Shown piece after piece: positions 1-6,942 of a DNA stretch of 40,137 bases; the stretch's first letter is position 1; every line of letters begins with the position of its first letter. The stretch is from positions 1-40,137 of the forward strand of contig JAFGTJ010000318.1 in NCBI GenBank assembly GCA_016934195.1, given 5' to 3'. This stretch comes from Anaerolineae bacterium (GTDB taxonomy: Bacteria; Chloroflexota; Anaerolineae; Aggregatilineales; Aggregatilineaceae). The position numbers and the translations under genes are program-made. The notes under the pieces are model-generated. The model saw only the letters and a list, made by a program, of their open reading frames with translations. It was not told the origin of the DNA and did not search any database.

Positions 1-184
1 CCAGCGGAAGTGGGGTCGGTCCCGGATTGGCTGGGGGCGGCAATCGAAGACGCCGGGGGAGATGTGCCGGAATTTGAAGACACGGACATGCCCGAACCGG
101 TGTTTGAGGACCTGTTCGGATCGGTGGATGACGCGCCGGATGCGCCAGCGGAAGTGGGGTCAGTCCCGGATTGGCTGGGAGCGG
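1..184 (+). repeat. 144-bp-period internal duplication encoding PAEVGSVPDWLGA
   Basis: Bases 1-40 and 145-184 differ at only two positions, and both copies are in the same reading frame (unit 48 codons). The first copy is cut by the window edge, so more units may lie upstream. It is part of the acidic PDWL protein gene and suggests recent internal duplication. Confidence 0.8.
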
Positions 185-2742
185 TAATGGAAGAACCGGA
201 AGAAGCTGCGCCTAGTGGTTTTACGGACCTCCTCGCGGCTTATGAAGCGCAGCACCCTGCCGCGAACCAGATTGATGATGTAGAGAGGGCGGGAGAAGGT
301 ATGCCGCCCGAATGGGAAACGGCATTGACCGGTGACGATGGGAAAGTTGTTTCTTCTGAGCCGGATGGATTTGAACGGGATGATGAAGCCGAGTTTTTTG
401 CTGCATTTGATGAGGTTGCTCCCGAATTTGACTTCGGCAGTGCGTTTGCTATGCCTGATGAGCCATCTTTCGACGAGGAGCCTGAGACAAGCTTCATGAC
501 ATCCGAATTGCCAGGAGACGACAGCGGCACGGTCACACCTGAAGAATTGGAAGCGCTGCGTCTGGCGACTATGCCACCGCCAGATACCGATTTTAGCGAA
601 TTTATGGAGCCTGAAGTTCCGGCTGATGTGGACTTTTTGGCTCCGGCAGTGGAATGGAGTGACCGGATTGCTCCGCCTCATGCTGAACAGACAGAGTTGG
701 ATGAAGCTTCTATCCAGACGGGGCAGTGGGTTGCTGAATCCGAATCTATGATAAGTGAAGCCTCGACAGAGATCGAGGAATGGGTCGCGGGATTTGAGGA
801 TGTGGTTTCACCCCCGATCTCAGCGATGCCAGATTCGGATGCCAGCGCAGAAGCGGAATGGGCTGGTATGAATGATGATACGGGCGAGGCGGCGGTGGAT
901 GATTGGCTTGATGATCTTTCGGTTCCAGATGAGGCCGAACTATTCGAGCCGGTTCCTGAAGTTGAGCAGGAGATTGCCCCGGTGCCGCCGGTTGAATCCG
1001 CATCCGTTGGTGAAGAACCGACTCAATTGTGGGTATCGGAGCAGGTGGAAGAGGACCCGGATTGGATGCCGTCTGGCGCACCAGATGATGATTGGTTAGG
1101 GTCATTTGCAAAGCCCCCAACCGGAGAATTATTTCCGGGTTATGAGGAGCCAGAAGAATCTGGCGTAGGGATGGAAGACGAGTGGGTTTCTCAGGAAGAT
1201 GACTTGACTGTTGGGTTTACCCCGACCGGTGAAGTGGATGATATGGCCCCGGCCCATTTAGACGATGTATTCGACAGTGTAGGTGGTGTGGAAGACGGCG
1301 AACTGGGAACAATACCTGATCTGGTAGAGACATTTGGCTCAGAGGAAATTGAATTTGCAGAATCCGGTGTCTCGCAGGCGGATATATTTCCCGATGACGA
1401 AGCTCCTGCTTGGATGGCGGATATTGCCCCGATTGAGATGTCTACCAGGAGTGTGTTAGACTCCGCTTACGATCCATTTGAGGGTGGGAGCGCTGATCAG
1501 GTGCCGGAATACCGGTCCGCCTCGGAAACTGGTATTTTGCAGCCTGATGAGAGTCCAGATTGGATGATGGCTTTTTCGGATGACGATCTGCCGGTGGATG
1601 GAGACCTGGAAAGCGCGGCATTCGGGGACGAGGCGGTTTCATTAGACGATTTGGACCTGGGATTTGATTTTGGCGCTGCGCCTGATGTGGTGTCACGGGA
1701 TAAACCTATTACGGATAGTCTGGCAGATATGACGTTTGATGAGCCGGATGATGTAGAGAGCGATTCTGCCGAATTGGATGAGCAAGCATTGGCGGCTGAG
1801 GGCGACGGTGAAATGCCTGATTGGTTGATGGCTATCACGAGTTCCGAATCCGACCAGTTGGAAGATACGGTTTGGGATGAACCCGATACCTATAGTTCTG
1901 CCGAGGACACCGGGGTCCTTCAACCGAGCAGCCAACCGGATTGGTTGGTGGATATGGCCGAATCGCCAGATGAAGAAGCGCCGCTTACAGGTGAATCGGG
2001 CGAGGTCGATGTGTTGCTGAACAACCTGTTTGACGACATGGATATCGACGAAGCACAGGGAACTCCGGGTTTAGGCAAGCGCATGGCAGATGCGGGTGAT
2101 GTGGTTGATGCGGACGAGGATTTCTTCGCCGCGCTGGGAGCAGCGGCGGGAGATGCCGGAACCGATCTGGACCTAGACGAGATGATGGCCGGAGTGGGTG
2201 ATGTCGGTGGAGACGCGGTAGAAATATCCGATGCGGACGATGATTTCTTCGCCGCGCTAGGAGCAGCGGCGGGAGATGCTGAGGCCGATCTGGACCTGAG
2301 CGAGATCATGGCCGGTGCGAGAGATGTAGCGGACGTGGCGGCAGTGCCGGATGCGGACGAGGATTTCTTCGCGGCGTTGGAAGCGGCAGATGAGGATGTA
2401 GAGATCGGGTTGGACCTGGGTGAGATCATAGCTGACGCGGCGGAAGCGGACGCCGAGTTCTTTGCCGCTCTCGATGCGGCTGAAGCTCAACCAGGGGTTG
2501 CGCAACCTGCCGATTTGCCCCATACTAAAGTGGTTGAGTTGGATGCGGACGATGACTTCGACGACGATCTGGGTGACGATGACTTCGGTCCAGGTAATTT
2601 TGCGTTTGATGGAAAGCAGCCTGCCTGGTTGCGTAAGCCCAAAGAGAGCGATAACGCGCCACTGATGGCAGATCAAGGACCAGCACCCGAATCACCGGAA
2701 TGGTTGCGCGATGCGTTTGAGAATGATGAGTCTGATAGTTAA
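1..2742 (+). CDS. Acidic disordered PDWL-motif repeat protein (5'-truncated)
   Basis: The reading frame is already open at base 1 and reads P-A-E-V-G-S-V-P-D-W-L, so the true start lies left of the window and the GTG at 10 is probably an internal valine. At least 913 residues are visible. The protein is extremely rich in Asp, Glu, Ala and Pro, I see no cysteine, no signal peptide and no membrane segment, and it is probably disordered. Its hallmark is about eleven copies of [P/D]-x-W-[L/M] (for example PDWLGA, DDWLDD, PAWMAD, PDWLMA, PEWLRD) spaced by acidic linkers. A tandem block of about 41-residue DFFAAL repeats lies at 2107-2475. It precedes a related gene by 26 bases and is probably cotranscribed with it. 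I do not recognise a functional family. A multivalent scaffold or adaptor is inference from composition alone. Confidence 0.8.
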   Translation, partial: PAEVGSVPDWLGAAIEDAGGDVPEFEDTDMPEPVFEDLFGSVDDAPDAPAEVGSVPDWLGAVMEEPEEAAPSGFTDLLAAYEAQHPAANQIDDVERAGEGMPPEWETALTGDDGKVVSSEPDGFERDDEAEFFAAFDEVAPEFDFGSAFAMPDEPSFDEEPETSFMTSELPGDDSGTVTPEELEALRLATMPPPDTDFSEFMEPEVPADVDFLAPAVEWSDRIAPPHAEQTELDEASIQTGQWVAESESMISEASTEIEEWVAGFEDVVSPPISAMPDSDASAEAEWAGMNDDTGEAAVDDWLDDLSVPDEAELFEPVPEVEQEIAPVPPVESASVGEEPTQLWVSEQVEEDPDWMPSGAPDDDWLGSFAKPPTGELFPGYEEPEESGVGMEDEWVSQEDDLTVGFTPTGEVDDMAPAHLDDVFDSVGGVEDGELGTIPDLVETFGSEEIEFAESGVSQADIFPDDEAPAWMADIAPIEMSTRSVLDSAYDPFEGGSADQVPEYRSASETGILQPDESPDWMMAFSDDDLPVDGDLESAAFGDEAVSLDDLDLGFDFGAAPDVVSRDKPITDSLADMTFDEPDDVESDSAELDEQALAAEGDGEMPDWLMAITSSESDQLEDTVWDEPDTYSSAEDTGVLQPSSQPDWLVDMAESPDEEAPLTGESGEVDVLLNNLFDDMDIDEAQGTPGLGKRMADAGDVVDADEDFFAALGAAAGDAGTDLDLDEMMAGVGDVGGDAVEISDADDDFFAALGAAAGDAEADLDLSEIMAGARDVADVAAVPDADEDFFAALEAADEDVEIGLDLGEIIADAAEADAEFFAALDAAEAQPGVAQPADLPHTKVVELDADDDFDDDLGDDDFGPGNFAFDGKQPAWLRKPKESDNAPLMADQGPAPESPEWLRDAFENDESDS
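2107..2475 (+). repeat. Tandem DADxDFFAALGAA coding repeats
   Basis: Four in-frame units begin at 2107, 2230, 2350 and about 2443, giving periods of 41, 40 and 31 codons. Each starts with an acidic cluster, then DFFAAL or EFFAAL, then an Ala-rich stretch and an L-D-L-x-E-[IM] segment. The first two are nearly identical in DNA; the last is shortened and divergent. Confidence 0.85.
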
Positions 2743-2768
2743 TCATGACGCCCTGAGGAGGATATGGC

Positions 2769-5129
2769 ATGGTACCGCCCCCCGATAGTACGGGCGATGC
2801 ATTCCCCGATTTCGATAGCATGACTCCCGAAGAGCAAATGTCCTGGCTGGAAAGCTTGGCGAAGCGACAGGGTGTCACCGATGAAGAGTTAACCACTGCT
2901 GCCGATCAGGATATCCCGATACCGGAAAATGCGGTGATTGATGAGCCAGGCTACGTGCCGTTTTCGATAACGGGTGCGCCCAAACAAGATAAACTACGCG
3001 CTAAACCCGAACCGCCGCCGGTTGAAATGCCAGAGATGGTAGAACCGTTGGCGGCGGAGGAGCCTGAGTTGTTGGCGGATATTAGTGGTGGTGACGACCC
3101 GATGCAGTGGCTTGGATCGTTGGCGATTCAGTCGGAGGAGCCGGTTGCCGAGCCGGAGATGGTGCTTGAGTCTGCTCCCGAACCTGTTGATATTCCAGAA
3201 GTGGACCCGGATGACCCTCTGGGTGGACTTGATCCGATGCGCTGGTTAGAGAGTCTGGCTGCCCGGCAAGGGGCCAGCGTTGATCAGTTTACCACAGAAG
3301 CCGATCTGGATATCGAGGAATTACCCGAAGATACGGTGATTGATGAGCCGGGGTATGTTCCTTACGATATCATGGGGGGAACTTCCAAACCGGCGACTCG
3401 TCGGCCCGAACCCGAACCGGAACCAGTCGAAATCGAGTCTTTCGCTGAGGAGACTATTCTTGATCTGCCACCGCTCCCCGAATTGGAAATTGACCTGCCG
3501 CCGATGGTTGAATCGGAATTTGATCTGCTGGCGGATGCCGGACCAGGGTTTGATGTGTCCCCGGCTGCCCAGCCGGAATTAGAATTTGCGGGTGAGGGAC
3601 TATCCTGGTTGGAGGATTTGGCGGGCGAACCGGACGAGGATGTGTCCGATCTCCTGGCATTGGGTGATGATCTGCTGAGCGATCTGGAAACCTTTGTCGA
3701 TGAGGAAGTGCAAGCTGAATTGCCCCCGGTCGCGGCGGCTGACGCCGATTCGCTGAGTGACATGACGGATGAGGAAATCGCGTATGCCCAGGCGCGCGGC
3801 GAACTGACTCCTGCCCAGGAATTGGAATGGCTCACGCGCCAGGCATCGAAGCTGGCTGAAGTGCGCGAAGAAGCGCCGGTTGTTCCTGTTGCTCCGGTGG
3901 AACTGGAGATAGAGGAAGACCTCCTGTCAGTAGTGCCGGGAGAGCTTCCTGATTGGCTTCGGCAGATGCGTGAAGAGTCCGATGGGACTGGGGCGGTTTC
4001 TGAGAAGCCGCCCGCCTTTGAAGAAATAGCTTTGCCAGTTGGCGAGGATGATATCGCTGGATGGTTGGATGATAGCGCTGCCGAAGCGGAGTTTAACCTA
4101 TCCGAGCTAGAGCTTGACGCGGAAGCCGACGTCGAATCGCTGTGGGCCGAAACCCCGGAAACGATTGGGGAACTGGATGAGGAAGAAGCGCCCGCATCGG
4201 AACTTGAGGCGTTTTTGCAAGGCGATTCGGTGCCGGAAGAACCGGATCAACTGGCGGAAGCGCTCGATGCGGAGTATGAACGGCGCTTGATGGGCGATGA
4301 TGCCGAGCCGGGATGGTATACCGAAGCGGTAGAAAGAGCCGCCGAGGAATACGATTACGAGGCTGATGCGCCTGTTTCCGCGCGGGTAGTGATCAAGGAA
4401 CCGGAAGAAGCAGATGAGCCAACCGAAGAAATTTTGGCGGCGGCAGCTCCGATGGATATGCCCGACTGGTTGAGGGGCGTTGAAGAAACGGTCGGTGTGC
4501 CGGTCGAGGAAGAAATTCCTGACTGGCTGCGGGAAATGGATCAAGAACTGGCGTCTGCTGACGGGGTTCCCGCCTGGTTGACGGAAGGACTTGAGGCCGA
4601 ACTGCCAACGGATGCCGGGTTGGAATGGCTGGACGTGGAGTCTGAAGCGGGAACAATAGAGGAATTGTTCGCGTCTGAGCAGGCTCCTGAACCGGAACCC
4701 GCGCCGCCAGTGAAAGCCGCTGTTGAGCCTGCGCCTCCGCCGCGACCAACCGCACCGCCACCGCTGCCGCCGGTGTCCGTATCCGAACCGGAAATTGTGC
4801 TGCCAGAAGTCACGGCATCTATTCCCGAAGGCGAATTGTTTGAACAATACCGCCACCGGTTGGAAGCCGATCCCAACGATTACGCGAGTCGGCTTGCGCT
4901 GGCGCGCGCGCTGCGGACGAACCGGCGTTTGGAGCCGAGCCTGGATCACTACGAAATGCTGATCGGCAGTGCGCAGTTGTTACAGGACGTGTCGGCGGAC
5001 CTGGTAAGCCTGGTGGAGCAGCAGCCTGATATGCCGCGCGTCCGCCGTTTGTTGGGGGATGCCTTTATGCGGCGCGGGATGCTGTCACAGGCGCTAGAGG
5101 CGTATCGCGGTGCGTTGGAACAACTCTAG
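2769..5129 (+). CDS. Acidic PDWL-motif protein with C-terminal TPRs
   Basis: 786 residues. ATG 2769 is preceded by GAGGAGGA (2755-2762) at 6-base spacing, which fixes the start. The N-terminal region holds two copies of a roughly 50-residue unit (W-L-E-S-L-A-x-R-Q-G followed by V-I-D-E-P-G-Y-V-P) and a partial third (WLGSLAIQ). The middle is an acidic Pro/Glu-rich linker with more PDWLR/PAWLT motifs (PDWLRQM, PDWLRGV, PDWLREM), then a Pro-rich stretch near residues 645-675. About 95 C-terminal residues look like TPR helices (LEADPNDYASRLALARAL, then LLGDAFMRRGMLSQALEAY). No signal peptide or membrane span is evident, so it is probably cytoplasmic. The upstream neighbour shares the motif style and probably the operon. 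The function is unknown; a protein-interaction role is inference from the TPRs and repeated tryptophan motifs. Confidence 0.85.
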   Translation: MVPPPDSTGDAFPDFDSMTPEEQMSWLESLAKRQGVTDEELTTAADQDIPIPENAVIDEPGYVPFSITGAPKQDKLRAKPEPPPVEMPEMVEPLAAEEPELLADISGGDDPMQWLGSLAIQSEEPVAEPEMVLESAPEPVDIPEVDPDDPLGGLDPMRWLESLAARQGASVDQFTTEADLDIEELPEDTVIDEPGYVPYDIMGGTSKPATRRPEPEPEPVEIESFAEETILDLPPLPELEIDLPPMVESEFDLLADAGPGFDVSPAAQPELEFAGEGLSWLEDLAGEPDEDVSDLLALGDDLLSDLETFVDEEVQAELPPVAAADADSLSDMTDEEIAYAQARGELTPAQELEWLTRQASKLAEVREEAPVVPVAPVELEIEEDLLSVVPGELPDWLRQMREESDGTGAVSEKPPAFEEIALPVGEDDIAGWLDDSAAEAEFNLSELELDAEADVESLWAETPETIGELDEEEAPASELEAFLQGDSVPEEPDQLAEALDAEYERRLMGDDAEPGWYTEAVERAAEEYDYEADAPVSARVVIKEPEEADEPTEEILAAAAPMDMPDWLRGVEETVGVPVEEEIPDWLREMDQELASADGVPAWLTEGLEAELPTDAGLEWLDVESEAGTIEELFASEQAPEPEPAPPVKAAVEPAPPPRPTAPPPLPPVSVSEPEIVLPEVTASIPEGELFEQYRHRLEADPNDYASRLALARALRTNRRLEPSLDHYEMLIGSAQLLQDVSADLVSLVEQQPDMPRVRRLLGDAFMRRGMLSQALEAYRGALEQL

Positions 5130-5134
5130 GCGTG

Positions 5135-5162
5135 TTCAAGACGGCATAAAGTGAGATACAAT
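5135..5162 (+). promoter_or_regulatory. Candidate promoter for ndk
   Basis: TTCAAG (5135-5140) and TACAAT (5157-5162) are separated by 16 bases. The -10 element is good and the -35 weak. Transcription would begin near 5169, inside the hairpin that follows. Confidence 0.35.
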
Positions 5163-5164
5163 GT

Positions 5165-5189
5165 GGGCCGGGTCAAGCAATCCCGGCCC
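5165..5189 (+). terminator. GC-rich hairpin between the PDWL operon and ndk
   Basis: GGGCCGGG (5165-5172) pairs perfectly with CCCGGCCC (5182-5189) across a 9-base loop and is followed by GTTTGTTGTG. It starts 36 bases after the upstream stop codon, so it fits a terminator for the PDWL operon, although the T-run is interrupted. If the candidate promoter is real, it could instead form part of the ndk leader. Confidence 0.5.
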
Positions 5190-5226
5190 GTTTGTTGTGA
5201 CTGTCTGTTTAACATCAGGAGGACTT

Positions 5227-5676
5227 GTGGAACGTACACTCATTATCATCAAGCCCGATGCCGTCCAGCGCGGTCTGATCGGTGAGATCATTCGCCGGTT
5301 TGAGAATCGCGGTCTTCGGATGGCGGGTATGAAATTGATCCAGGTCAGTAAAGAATTGGCCGCGCAGCACTACGGCGAGCATAAGGGTAAGCCATTCTAC
5401 GAATCGTTGATTGCTTACATCACGTCTGCGCCGGTTGTGGTGATGGTGTTAGAAGGGAACAACGCGGTAGCGATTGCGCGGAACACCATTGGCAGCACCA
5501 GGCCGGTTGACGCGGCTGCCGGGACCATTCGCGGCGACCTGGGGATGGAAGTGGGACGCAATCTGGTACACGGCTCGGACAGCCCGCCAAGCGCTGACCG
5601 CGAACTGGCGCTTTTCTTCGCGCCGGGTGAATTGATCGACTGGACGCGGGATACCGACCGGTGGATTTTTGAGTAG
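5227..5676 (+). CDS. ndk: Nucleoside-diphosphate kinase
   Basis: Cytoplasmic enzyme that transfers the gamma-phosphate from ATP to NDPs through a phospho-histidine to balance NTP and dNTP pools. The 149-residue product from GTG 5227 matches the usual family length and begins at the expected (M)ERTLIIIKPDAVQRG. The longer frame from 5161 would add an atypical extension and translate through a hairpin, so I rejected it. AGGAGGA (5217-5223) lies just upstream, though only three bases from the GTG. The active-site segment NLVHGSDS places the catalytic histidine at residue 115, and K9 and R102 sit in conserved nucleotide-binding contexts. It is a single gene, convergent with rsfS. Confidence 0.96.
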   Translation: MERTLIIIKPDAVQRGLIGEIIRRFENRGLRMAGMKLIQVSKELAAQHYGEHKGKPFYESLIAYITSAPVVVMVLEGNNAVAIARNTIGSTRPVDAAAGTIRGDLGMEVGRNLVHGSDSPPSADRELALFFAPGELIDWTRDTDRWIFE

Positions 5677-5702
5677 GGGGGAATTATTGCCCCGAATCAG
5701 GT

Positions 5703-5748
5703 ACGCGAGGCATCTTGGGTTTACTCTAAGACGTCTCGTGTGCTTTTT
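5703..5748 (+). terminator. Probable rho-independent terminator of ndk
   Basis: Arms 5703-5716 and 5728-5741 form a 14-position stem with two G-U pairs and one A-C mismatch. The loop is 11 bases and T5 follows at 5744-5748. It lies 26 bases past the ndk stop, between convergent ndk and rsfS. Confidence 0.55.
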
Positions 5749-5770
5749 GATCCACTGTATCTGAGACTCA

Positions 5771-6118
5771 TCATTGGATGCGAACCATGACCGGGGCTTC
5801 GCGCCACAATCCTTCGAAATCGTAATAGGATCGGCGTTCGGGCAGGAACGCATGAACCACCACGTCCCCAAAATCAAGGAGCACCCACCCGCCGGAAGCC
5901 TGGCCGTCCATGCGCCAGGGCCGAATGTTATGCTGCTGTTTTGTTTCCAGTGCGATGTGTTCTACGATGGCCTTAAGCTGCCGCTCACTGGTGCCGCTGA
6001 CGATGACGAAAAAGTCCGTTACAGGTGATACCTGCCGCATGTCCATTAAGATCACGTTTTCGCCCTTTTTGTCAGATGCCAGATCGACAATAATGCGGGC
6101 CAATTCTATAGGTTCCAG
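5771..6118 (-). CDS. rsfS: Ribosomal silencing factor RsfS
   Basis: RsfS (Iojap/YbeB family, DUF143) binds L14 on the 50S subunit and blocks subunit joining when nutrients are scarce. The core reads ELARIIVDLASDKK, then DMRQVSPVTDFFVIVSGTSERQ and, near the C-terminus, GWVLLDFGDVVVHAF, all typical of the family. I place the start at CTG 6118 (115 residues): AGGAGG lies at 6127-6132 with ideal 8-base spacing and the product then begins as family members usually do. The in-frame ATG at 6199 and GTG at 6136 have no good ribosome binding site, and a TACAAT -10 (6155-6160) falls inside the extension that the ATG would create. The gene lies downstream of thpR on the same strand. Confidence 0.9.
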   Translation of the reverse strand: MEPIELARIIVDLASDKKGENVILMDMRQVSPVTDFFVIVSGTSERQLKAIVEHIALETKQQHNIRPWRMDGQASGGWVLLDFGDVVVHAFLPERRSYYDFEGLWREAPVMVRIQ

Positions 6119-6126
6119 CGGTCTAA

Positions 6127-6132
6127 CCTCCT
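6127..6132 (-). promoter_or_regulatory. Shine-Dalgarno AGGAGG deciding the rsfS start
   Basis: A perfect AGGAGG on the minus strand sits eight bases upstream of CTG 6118. No ATG, GTG or TTG in frame lies at a suitable distance downstream of it; the next TTG is about 23 bases away. Confidence 0.65.
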
Positions 6133-6154
6133 GCACTGAATAACGGTAAGATTC

Positions 6155-6160
6155 ATTGTA
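6155..6160 (-). promoter_or_regulatory. Candidate -10 element of rsfS
   Basis: TACAAT on the minus strand with no convincing -35. A transcript would start near 6148 and give about a 30-base leader containing AGGAGG before the CTG at 6118. This supports the shorter rsfS start. Confidence 0.4.
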
Positions 6161-6208
6161 GCACAACTTGGTATCCGTGCCAGGGTGCGTAATGTCCATG
6201 TCCCCTGA

Positions 6209-6808
6209 TTATGATCCGTCGGGTTGTTTCAGTGGCGCATAAAATAGCTGCGTGTAGATCGCGCCGATGGGTTTGAGTTCGCTGCGCATCAGGCTGATTC
6301 CGCTCACCGTCCAGCGTTCCGAGCCGGGTGGGGCGGTAGTGTTGATGAGTTCACCAAGCTTCGTAACATGCTCCCGCCGGGCTTCGCGCTGCACCCGTCC
6401 CAGGGTCAGGTGTGGATTGAATGGGCGCGTTTCGGTTGGAAATCCCAGCGGTGTAATGTATTGTTCCACCGATTGTTGCAGTGCGTTGAGTGCCGTCTGG
6501 CTGCCCTCGATCCCGATCCAGACGACGCGCGGGCGGTGTATGGTGGGAAAGCAGCCCGGTTTGCCGGTCCTGAGGGGAAATGGTGCGTGTTCTGCCACTG
6601 CTTTGGTGAGCGCGTCCTGGATCGAGTCGCGTTTGACAACGGCCACATCGCCCAAAAACTTCAGTGTGAGATGGATGCCTTCAGGCCGGACCCATCGCAC
6701 AGTGCTGGGCGGTATTTGTTGCTTGAGTTTTGCCTGCGTATCAGACAATATCGCTGATACCGGCGGTGGAAGTTCCAGCGCGATAAACAACCGCCATGTT
6801 TCGGCCAT
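6209..6808 (-). CDS. thpR: RNA 2',3'-cyclic phosphodiesterase (2'-5' RNA ligase family)
   Basis: 199 residues, the normal ThpR/LigT length. The 2H-phosphoesterase fold is shown by two H-x-T motifs, HLT at residues 46-48 (GIHLTLKFLG) and HLT at 133-135 (NPHLTLGRV). The start region RLFIALELPPPV is also characteristic. Family members hydrolyse 2',3'-cyclic phosphate ends of RNA to 2'-phosphates, and some join tRNA halves with a 2'-5' bond in vitro; the physiological role is poorly defined. ATG 6808 is supported by AAAGGAG about nine bases upstream. A TATACT-like -10 on the minus strand near 6846-6851 could drive it. rsfS follows on the same strand, but it probably has its own promoter. Confidence 0.93.
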   Translation of the reverse strand: MAETWRLFIALELPPPVSAILSDTQAKLKQQIPPSTVRWVRPEGIHLTLKFLGDVAVVKRDSIQDALTKAVAEHAPFPLRTGKPGCFPTIHRPRVVWIGIEGSQTALNALQQSVEQYITPLGFPTETRPFNPHLTLGRVQREARREHVTKLGELINTTAPPGSERWTVSGISLMRSELKPIGAIYTQLFYAPLKQPDGS

Positions 6809-6864
6809 CTCTGGCAGCTCCTTTGTCTCGGAATATCTATCTTCGAGTATAACTCATGCTCGAA

Positions 6865-6894
6865 TTGTTGGGGATGGCGATGTTGTTGTACAAT
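6865..6894 (+). promoter_or_regulatory. Candidate promoter of the TPR membrane protein
   Basis: TTGTTG (6865-6870), 18-base spacer, TACAAT (6889-6894). The start codon follows 48 bases later. It lies in the divergent gap between thpR and the TPR gene. Confidence 0.5.
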
Positions 6895-6942
6895 GAGCGC
6901 ATCGCTTGATTGCACCTATCTGCAACCGGGGGGTTGAACTCG

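Noticed and set aside
4107-4949. 280-codon minus-strand open frame opposite the second PDWL gene
   Set aside because: It arises from the acidic codon bias of the plus-strand gene, giving an Arg/Phe-rich product with no family features.
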